Of a stretch of DNA of 64,000 nt, positions 48,172 through 64,000 are shown one piece after another (the stretch's first letter is position 1; each line of letters begins with the position of its first letter). This DNA is from Meandrina meandrites. Lineage: Eukaryota > Cnidaria > Anthozoa > Scleractinia > Meandrinidae. The notes below the pieces were generated by a model, which did no database searches, was not told the DNA's origin, and saw nothing but the letters and a program-made list of their open reading frames with translations. The DNA lies in the NCBI GenBank assembly GCA_963693305.1, contig OY855905.1:48748944-48812943 (forward strand), read 5' to 3'. The translations under genes were made by a program, and so were the position numbers.

Positions 48172-51100
48172 TTGTTTCAATAAAGCGGGCACAAAACATC
48201 GGTAAATGGCAAATTAAATGAGTCAATAACTTGAATTATAAGCCTCCAGGCTCTGGCGTCAATATAGTTTTTTCAGTTAGTTTCATATGTAATTTCTTTT
48301 GTTTTTATTGTATTTGTTGATAATGTTTTAATCAATTAGATCAATTGAACTTAATTTGATGGTCACTATCGTTATCTTGTCTAAAGGCATGCCTATTTAG
48401 TACACTGAGAAGTACAACCCGTTCTCAAAAACCCTAGATCAGTTATTTAATTTGTTAAAGATATTTGTATGTAGAAAATAGGAATACCTTATTCGAAATA
48501 TGTAATCCCCGATTGAATACAGGCATGTCCTCTGGGGGTTAGACTCGGTCAGAGTCGGAAGGCGTTCTGAGTGAAGTACCGCAACCTTTCAGAAGAAGAA
48601 CCACCAAATCTGACTCTCATGATCACATGTTATCTGAGTTGACTCGTATGGTACTAATGATACCTACGTGCAATGACAAATAGGATGGGTTTCTGATACG
48701 AAGCGCATAGTCCCTAGCCCCAACCGTCCCCCAACCGTACTGCAACCGGTCCTCGGGAGCGTGCAAGTCAGACAAGCACCAAGTGGGACGCGCGAAACCC
48801 TCCACCCAGCTTGGGATTACGTACATGTCGCCAGTTCCGATCTGTTTTGGTATTGATCTAGGAATTTTACGTAAAACGAGTTGTTACCTGAGCAGCAGGA
48901 ATTATCCACGCAGTAGGACTGATGTCAGGATAAATCAGTTCTGCATCTGACACAGGAAAAACTTGACTCTTTCAGAATGCCACGCCACTTGCTTGAAGGA
49001 TTTTTGTTTCAGGCTTTCTGTTCCTCCAGCTGCATGATTCATGGATGGTGCGGTACCAAGATACATGTAATAAACTGTACTACAACCATTGTTTTTCTTT
49101 CAAGCTCTGGTGTAAAGAAAATAATCGGTATTTAAATTATTAAATCGCAAAGGAAAACGTACTAAACCTGCGGTATTAACGTTTATCGATAGTCTTTGGT
49201 ATTGCATGGCTTGTCGCAAAAATTCTTTCAAATTCGTAAAAATACAAAACTATTAGGAAAAATGCGAGGGCAAGTGCGCGAACCTTATCTCCCTAGTGTC
49301 TTCAATCGATTCCAAGATGATTTCGACAACAAATTAAAAAGTATCAAATCATTGCCGTTTGAGTATTAGTCTCTGAACTAAAGAAAGGTGAATTTTTTGC
49401 TGTTAAGCCTTAGTTACTATTCTGTGGTTGACTGCACCGAGCTGCTGTTTAGTCACGTAAAAATGTTCAGCGATAGTCTTGTTCTAAAGTCTCACTATAA
49501 AATTTAATCTATTATATAGGACACAAAAGTCTCAGTAAGTTACCTCAAGAGAGAGTGAAGGATGGAGATGGTTCCTCTTAGTTGATCCTCTCTTGGCTTC
49601 CTCTATAAGGAGGCATATTTTATTGCCCTTCTTGTCAAATATCTGTGCACATGCCTCAATTTAGTGACTGTATTCAAGGCTCTTCTAAAAAATAAAGACG
49701 ATGTCTATTGTTAACCAAAGTTTGCCAGCTATATATGCTACTTAAGATTGGCACAGTTCACAGCACAGTTTAGTTAAAATGCCAACAATTATGAGAACTA
49801 CATGCGTACATAACGCCGTTTAAGGAACGTTCCCTCACCTGCCGTGCAACGTTCCAGTTTCGTGGTAAAGTGAAGAACTTTTAAGTGCTAGCGGTGTGAT
49901 CATGAAAGCGGAGTCCTTGCTCAATGCCCAAGCAAAACTGGCTGTATTCTTGTGCTTGGAAGATCGGTGAACGTAGTGCAAAGTGGATCTTACTTTGCTC
50001 AAACAATTCAGCCTGGAGCAGACTAGAAGACGGTTGCGAAATTTGAAAATGCAAGTGGGCTAAGGTGCGCATGGAGGAATGAAATTGCGTCATCAATTTT
50101 AAATTATAATGAAATGTGCGAAATTCCCGCACGCAGCAAAGCATTGACAATCGCTATTGTAAGTTCTCCGCATTGGGGCATGTTTTGGTTCTACTTTTTT
50201 AATTCACATAACAGGTAAAGGGTTACTTCAGGTGCATGCACGGAACGAATTTTCATTCACCAGACCCGTTGGTTTCTTTGTCTCTGGTGAATGAGGTCAT
50301 GCAGTAAATGCTTAATAGGCGAAGCTATCTTTTTCAGTTCTGCTCTCTTCAACCGAGGTTGTAACCTACTGCTGAAAATATGATCTTTTGCGAGAAAATC
50401 CGTATAGTAATATTTTGTTGCAATGTGAAATACTTGACAGACTGAAAAAAAAAGTAAAGTAAAGAAATTATCTAATGATTGTGTGTGCACTGCAGCCATG
50501 CTAACGTTTAGGTTATCTGTCCGCCATCACGACAGGGGTCGAAATTAGATTGCACGACGATCTCATCAAAGTATAAGAGTGTGTATATATCTTATTGTAC
50601 ATTTTAGTGCGTAGCCAGTGGGGTCTTGGGGTGCCCGTGATCCCCGCTTTTGTGAGATAACTTTTTAAGTAAACAAAATACAAACCTTGTAATTCAGGTG
50701 GCAAAGGAGCGCGAATCCGAAGAATCGACATGTCATAAATCTTTTTTGTGCTAGGTAGTTACATACTCCATTTTCAGGACCGAACATCTGCCGTGGAGTA
50801 TGTAAGCCCACCCTGGGTGTGACAAAGTGTGACTCTCCCCCCCCCCCCCCCCCCCCGCCCTCTCCCCTTTGGAAAATCCAAGGTACACTCCTGTTAAGTA
50901 TCACTGTTTATTCAACTCCGCTTCGTGGTGCACGAAATAAAGCGTGAAACAAGTACATGATCGGTTTCGTAGGCTGTGTATATTTCTCTTGACCGGCGCG
51001 CGGATGATTGCAGAACGTTTGATAAGTCAGCAATTTGTGAAAAGAAAACGCTGGTTTATAAATCTCTTATTTTCGACAATGTTTCGTACTAGTCTCGCAC

Positions 51101-51324
51101 AGTCCACCTAGCGAAAGAGATGATGGTGGATTGTGTGTACGAGAGCAAAACAACAGCATTCTTTATTTAAACACGATATCTTATCACTGCGCAAAGGAAA
51201 ACAATCATTGCGGAGAGAGTAGCACAGCCATTGTGTATAAAGGAGAACTCAATTCAATTCTAGTTTTGTGCAATGCTTGCTAAAATTAATCACTCAAGTC
51301 TGCCAAATGTATCCGTTTTGAATA

Positions 51325-51509
51325 AGCCTGTTCCAGGCGTTTGGTAAGTTGGGGAGCAGCGCGAAAAAACGAGATAAGCGCGACGAACGGCGAGTGGAAA
51401 AAGGCGAGGGGACTAAGGCGAGCAAGCCTTCTCCCCACTCTCCTCCCCTCATTTTTCACTCGCCATTTTTCGCGCTGTTCCTCAAATAACCGAACGCCTG
51501 GAATAGGCT
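51325..51509. mobile_element. MITE with AGCCTGTTCCAGGCGTT ends
   Basis: Ends AGCCTGTTCCAGGCGTTTGG and CCGAACGCCTGGAATAGGCT, with inner GCGCGAAAAA / TTTTTCGCGC. Compact 185-bp foldback. Confidence 0.75.
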
Positions 51510-52225
51510 AGCTTTCAATGAAAACAATAAGAGTTACTATTCGTTTTGGTGAACGCGATAAACGAAAACGCATCAGAAGTGTGCGTTTTCCTGATATGGC
51601 TTGGAAGAGATTGTGGATGTGTAATGAATACATGCAAGACGTTTTGAAATATTAACGAGCCGGATAAAGTTATTGACTGAAGGAAAGCTATAAATTTACA
51701 AAAATAACAACAAAAACTCTCATGACTGAAACATTTTATTAAAAGTTGTCCCCATAATTTCTACATGAGAATCTCTGACAAGTGGAGCTGGTGCTGCTGT
51801 GCTAAACTGTGAAGGGAATTGCTTGACTACTCGATAGTGGTTTTAAGAAGTTACGTCGGAATATTTACCGGTGAGACATATTTTTCTTGATGCAGAAGTT
51901 TATAAGAAAACTTACAAAGGAAACTATCAAATGATAGTTACCAAGGAATAAAATCTTTCAAGAGGTGACAGTGAAGCAAAAAAGAATCAAGGATGGTTAA
52001 CACTGGGGAACAGACAGATTCGGCTGATGTGTTTACATCCTTGTCGCCACCCAATTTGTATCATGCGAGGTTACAATCTTTCTGTTCTTTCATACACCCA
52101 TGCACTCAGTTGCGTGTGACAAATCGTCCCAACTGAATCATCTGAATTGGGTGGATGGATGTAACACATTTGTCGAATCCGTCTATTACGACAGAAGAAG
52201 GTGAAAAATACAGGCCAAATATTTG

Positions 52226-52584
52226 AGCCTCTCTATGGGTACCCATGATTCTTCGCAATTTCGTTTGCAAATCTTCGTTTATTGACATCATAAAGTGGCG
52301 TTTATTTGTCGTTTTCAGCCTTGTAATGGCTTCATGTGGTTTCGTGGCAGTGACAGTAACCTACTGTTGTCAAAATCGCAGTGAAATGTGGTCCAATGCC
52401 AACATTCAGAAATTACAGATATTTTCTGTAGTGATTACGAGTTTGACAGTTTTATATCGGAGTGTTCAATTTGATCTCGCGAATTGTAGTCAATTACAGA
52501 TCTTCGCTTCAATCTTGAGATCTTCGTTTTTTCCGCGGTGATCTTCGCGTCTTCGATTTCTTCGGAAATACCCATAGAGAGGCT
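52226..52584. mobile_element. MITE family AGCCTCTCTATGGGTA, copy 2
   Basis: Cleaner copy with perfect ends AGCCTCTCTATGGGTA and TACCCATAGAGAGGCT. No coding capacity. Confidence 0.8.
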
Positions 52585-54704
52585 GAATAAATTTTACTAT
52601 TTCAGGCAAGTAAACGTTTTTGGGATGTCTTCGGAATTCAACACTTCGCTTCGTCTTCGGAAACATTCCAAGGCCGATTTCGGATATTTTCGGTTTTAAT
52701 GGGAACCCTAACCAAGCATAGTTGAGCTTACAACAAAATCGATTACAAAATCCATAGTAAATACATCTTCAAGATAACTAATCGCCAATTTAATTTGTCA
52801 TGCGAAGAACGTGGTACATGAATGTGAAATTTCCACTGGCGTTCTATGTTTTTTTCTCAGAGGCCAATGATATATCAGAGAGCGACAGAAAAAGTTCTTA
52901 ATTTGATAAACATTGCCGCCAAATTCACATTCTACATATCAAATATTCAGATTTAGAGCCATCACTAAGAGGAACAAAACAGCATAAGGTGCAATTTTTA
53001 AGGTAAAAAATAGAATTTCTACAAACAATAAGGAAAAAAAAATCATTCATTTAATATCAAGTACATAGCAGTCATAGAGGGCGATCATAACTTGAAACTA
53101 GTACATGAAGTAACGTTTCATTTGATATCCTGGGATCTTCAGTCAAGACACCACTAGCTTACAATTTCAAATAATGCAATTTGGAGCAGAATTTTAGCAA
53201 ACAGAATTGTCATTGAGAGAATCAATTGCTATCGGGTTAAGCAGCGTTTGCTTTCAGTTCGACAAATCCCAAAATAACTACTGCACTCGATTTAATTTGT
53301 TGAAATCAAAATCTTCCCGACTGATATCCACAGAACTCTACTCCTAGGGCTCGTCAGCTTCTTCTTCCTCCTCGCCACAAGAAAGTTCCAACTGATGGTC
53401 ATGTTTTGAGCAATTTAGGCAAGTGGCGAAAGGTCGTACAGAGTAGAGTAATGTACATGTATTTAAAATGGCACGAATTAGTAGCTATTAGTTACGCATA
53501 TGTGCGAAACGGGATGACAGCCAAAAATAAAAGAAAAGAAAAGAAGAGAAAAATTATAATAATATAAACATTATGTGGGCGTCATATTAATGGATTTAAT
53601 TAAATACACCCGCCATTAGAACTTTCTAGATTATACGTGTAGGTCGTGTAGGCATGCATGCGTGAGAGCTTGCACGTCGTACCACTGAATTAATCATTAG
53701 ACTGATGTCACTGTGCTTGTGGGGAATCCCCTATTGCGCACTATGTTTTAGTGCACAATGTTGTCCGAACGCCACGCTTAAGAAGCTGTAATAGTTTGAT
53801 TGAGGTGGCATTCAAAACAGACTGCTTGGCACGCACACAAAGGTAAAGGGTTTTAAATGCTAGAAGTTGTGATTTTTGTGAGCAAATCATTTTCTAGCAC
53901 ATCGAGTCAACGCAAGTCGTTATACAAACAGTCGGTCGGATTGAACTCATGTTCAACACATTTTGGAAAGTCTTACTTAAATTCGCTCGATTAAGTATAA
54001 GTCGTCCATGTTGCTACTTTAAACGTTATCGGCTGATAAGGAATCGGCCAGCGGCTCCACGGCTCATTCTGTCTTAAAATATTGCGTAATGAACATCCAT
54101 GATGAAATTGACCGAATTTATAATAGTTGTGTGCGTTCGCCTGTTCATACATGTTTTTATTAGTGGTTGATCTTGTCCGTCACTAAGAATAAGAATACAC
54201 CCCTGAAATGGGGAGACGACAGCGAAAATTTATTCTCTTCCCTCCCAGTTCACTCCCTCTCTACACCCCCTAAACATCGACGGCAAGATCCACTTCATGC
54301 AAATTATTCGACATATCAGTTTGTTTACAAGCCTTGATTTTCGCATATCCGGCTTAGCTCTGAAGACATTTCGAAGGGTACGAAATAAACCAAAGAAGTA
54401 CGCTTTCCTCATTTGTGATGACACTTTACCGGGGATATAAACACTTAAACTTCACAACTTAGCCGCTTGTGATTCAGATACATGTATTGATTTTAAGCAA
54501 AAGTGTTTGACATCGTTATTTTACTACACGTGAGCACTACTCGTGCTGATAGCACATGTCGCGAACATAACTTGCAATTTTAGGCATGCAGCAAATGTGG
54601 CATATTAACTTCGAGATGAGGACTGTTTAGTTTCAGTCCTGGATTCCGGAAACTAACAACTAAAATTATTGGCTAAACGGTCACTACAACAATCATCATT
54701 AAAA

Positions 54705-55235
54705 TGCATCCAGCTTTTGTCCGAAGACGGCCGGGGAACCCCCCCAACTGTTTGCATTGGGACTAATCAAATTTCGTTTGCCTCAGAGGTATGTTAATAG
54801 CGTTCTATTTGGTATCGTTGTCATACCAACCGTAAAACTTTGTACCGCAAATATGAATAAAATCCATAACACGGGAGTTCACGACTTGCGCTTAATAAAA
54901 CAGAATATTGTACAATGTAATCACAATTTCGTTACCTCTCTATGTCGAATCGAATGACTCTTTTAATATCTGCTTCCAGCTTTTGTCAGAAGACGGCCGG
55001 GGAACCCCCCCCCCCAACTGTTTGCATTGTGACTAAGCAAATTTCGTTTGCCTCAGCTATGTTAATAGCGTTTTGTTTGGTACCGTTGTCATACCAACCG
55101 TGAAACATTGTACCGCAAATATAAATAAAATCCATAACACGGAAGTTCCCTACTTGCGTTTTATAAAACAGACTGTGTAATAAAACACAACGTAATGACA
55201 ACTTCGTTATCTCTTTATGTCACGGTCTAAAAACA
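54705..55235. repeat. tandem duplication of about 265 bp
   Basis: CCAGCTTTTGTCCGAAGACG at 54709 recurs at 54975, and the following 240 bp are alike (GGTATGTTAATAGCG, CCATAACACGG). No gene recognised. Confidence 0.8.
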
Positions 55236-55965
55236 AATTGTAAAGTTGTTTAATTCGGCTGGTCTATATTAATTATTTTATTTAAAAAGCTCTGTAGTTA
55301 CCGATAAACAAAGCCAATTAGAATCCGGGAAACTGGTTGCAAAAAAAAGGAATAATATGGATAAACAGATAAAAAAAAAATATTAAAAAAATCGTTTGGA
55401 TGCAGAGGACCACGCAACGACGAATAAAACTACATTTCAGCTTTAAAAGGTTGTCATTTATGTAATTAACATACTTGAACTCACAGTGATTTCTCAGTAA
55501 GTCTCATAATTTAAACAGGGGTGGAGTGGGTGGGAAAAAGTTGCCACTCAAAAGCTGCTTTTTGAGAAATCAGGGAATTAGATCTAGAGCAGGCTCTTTG
55601 GTTTTCATGTTCGAGGGTGTGGGTGGGGTTAACCACCCCCTCCCTAACTCAGAGTATCGAAGCTACGAAAATAATAATTGGAGGGCGTAAAGGGAAGAAA
55701 GTCAAGAATTCCATCTTGGATTTCTTGTTTATTTTTTTCTGTGACGTCAGAAAAATGCCAAACCCTGGAAAACCTTGAAAAACATGCCTGTCAAAATATG
55801 ATAGCCATGGCAACATCAAGTTCCGTGAACAGTGTTAAAATTTTACCGAAGAAGAGCCCATTAAGCTGTTATATCCTTTAACATTTATCATTCAATTGAC
55901 GTCACTAAGGTTGTCTCTTGGCACGAGTTTTAATCACCGCCAATATTTTTTCCTTCACAGGCACA

Positions 55966-62582
<6,617 letters not shown>

Positions 62583-64000
62583 TGACATTTTAAGATGGAT
62601 AACGCCCGTATACTCAGCAAAGATCAAACGAAGTGGAGCCTTGGGAAACGTTGAGATTCGAGGGAAACAAAATTAACTGGTTTACCAAGCGATCAGTCAT
62701 TTTGATTTGTTAATAGTTCAGCGACTCCCGCTTTTGTCGGATAACAGTTTTATTGTTAGAAGTCATGCGACCTCGCCACTGAGGGCTCGCGCTTTAGGGG
62801 AAAAGAAGGCAGCTGTACAACAAAGTCATGACGTTGTCCTTGTTATTTTAGTTTTTGTTGTTCACCTTATCAGTTCAATGTTAGAATTATTAAATACATA
62901 TAATTTAATCGATATATGTTTTCTTCATTATTTTAACATAATTCTAAAGGGTCTAGTTAAATAAGGGAGCTACTTCCAGAAGATAAGATAAATTGGTACT
63001 GATAACCTTTTCGGTTGCCTTCAGTTCGGAAATGTTTCATACGCGCGTCATTTTGGCTGAAACCACGGCTAACTAAATATCTCTGGAAAGGTGATGAAAA
63101 GTAGAATCTAAATGTATTAACATTTTAAAAATTTATGGCTTGGTTGACGCGCCCGAACCTTCAAACTCGAAACCGTCGATGTTCACTTCCCTGAATTACC
63201 TACCTTCGCATTATCTCTTACAACAAAACAAACTGCACTATATCAATGAACTATTGATAATCTACCAAAGTATGTCAGGCTTTAAGGATCTTTCTATTTG
63301 TTTCTAAGAAAAAAAGGCTTTGAAGTTGGCCAATTTTGGAAATTTTTAATTACGCTTCACGCAAAGAGGCGTCACAGTAGAAATATTTTGAACATTTAAA
63401 GGCCCGACACTTCGGTGCCCCAATATCCTACCATCACTTTGATTAAATAGATTAAAGTATTTATATTTCATAGCAGACAGTGATAATTGGTTGCTCTTCA
63501 GTTGGAAGATCGATACGGAAAAACAGTACCAGAATAACGACATTCCGAGGCAAATTTGAGTGAACGTCTTCCTTTGGTGCTCCTGAAAATATCATATTTG
63601 TGACCCATGGTTATTTTTCAAACCCAGGCATTGCAATATACCATGGCTAGTCTTGCCGTCTCATAATCGCATTTTGTTTATACAAATTGAGTACATTTTT
63701 GTCAATAGCCGGTATTGTTTAACTATCTTTCCACGATAATCGCCAGAGCCGAGGAGAAAATTGAGCGAATCCATGATTATAACACTTATTTTAGACTTCA
63801 GTTTTATATCTTTGTTTAATAAAATGTTTTTGTAATTTTCTTTCTAATAAATCACACGTATTCTGCTACACTCTTTTTTATATGAGAACGTCTAATTTTG
63901 AGGCCGAGCATTGTTATTTTTTTCACGACTTGAGGCTGGAAATGTTCTTAAGACGTTCTCAAGTTACACATGTTACAAGTGTGAGTTAGGCTACAAACCG
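62583..64000. other. downstream intergenic sequence
   Basis: AT-rich 3' flank of the TPR-like gene. The inverted pair GAGAACGTCT (63882) / AGACGTTCTC (63951) may mark a small foldback. No gene seen. Confidence 0.55.

Larger units (their letters stand above)
48280..55958. other. gene-poor stretch
   Basis: Holds MITEs at 51325 and 52226, a C run at 50838-50856 and the 54705 duplication. Minus-strand frames at 48826-48623 and 50150-49881 have no recognised domain or splice support. Confidence 0.55.

Overview
The window reads as nuclear DNA of an invertebrate animal, most likely a cnidarian and plausibly a stony coral. It is AT-rich, and its genes are split into short exons by GT-AG introns (one looks like GC-AG). 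Introns and intergenic DNA are full of small inverted-repeat transposons, tRNA-derived SINEs, microsatellites and a Penelope-like retroelement. There are no operons, ribosome binding sites, rRNA genes or CRISPR arrays. The taxon is inferred from gene structure and repeat style, not from a marker gene.

Three gene-like loci can be reconstructed. (1) On the minus strand, seven phase-compatible exons (32795 down to 6423) give a 1,057-residue protein. It has a signal peptide and the architecture of the VioB/RebD/StaD family (ferritin-like iminophenyl-pyruvate dimer synthase domain). This bacterial secondary-metabolism enzyme family is unexpected in a secreted, intron-rich animal gene. Its proposed first intron is about 16.8 kb and holds most of the mobile DNA in the window. 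(2) On the minus strand, 40844 to about 35205, is a degenerate locus made of repeated, mostly broken exons of NUBP2 (cytosolic Fe-S assembly P-loop ATPase). Three exon types are amplified 3 to 5 times each, the exon with the nucleotide-binding P-loop is not found, and the last exon is frameshifted. (3) On the plus strand, 55966 to 62582, is a seven-exon, 460-residue helical-repeat (TPR-like) protein of unknown function. One intron uses a GC donor, and a decayed inverted copy of a TPR exon lies in another intron.

Mobile and repetitive DNA by region: 1-6.4 kb, intergenic with a 0.46 kb MITE and ATGTG repeats; 6.4-16 kb, gene 1 exons 2-7 with two TTAA-flanked MITEs in introns; 21.2-24.1 kb and 24.2-26.4 kb, two foldback elements with minisatellite-like inverted ends and 6-bp and 8-bp target duplications; 27.1-31.8 kb, a near-perfect palindrome of two Penelope-like elements (RT plus GIY-YIG) carrying hammerhead-ribozyme-like motifs; 32.0 kb, a second hammerhead-like motif; 42.3-43.8 kb, an inverted-repeat element around a 126-bp tandem array with higher-order structure; 45.8-46.6 kb, tRNA-derived SINE pieces; 46.9-48.2 kb, a duplicated 24-bp minisatellite that is open in all three forward frames; 48.2-55.9 kb, gene-poor DNA with MITEs; 62.6-64 kb, intergenic.

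I see no multi-gene system. The most notable items are the animal VioB-like secreted enzyme, the paired hammerhead-like motifs with self-complementary minimal stem III, the Penelope palindrome and the NUBP2 exon-amplified relic.
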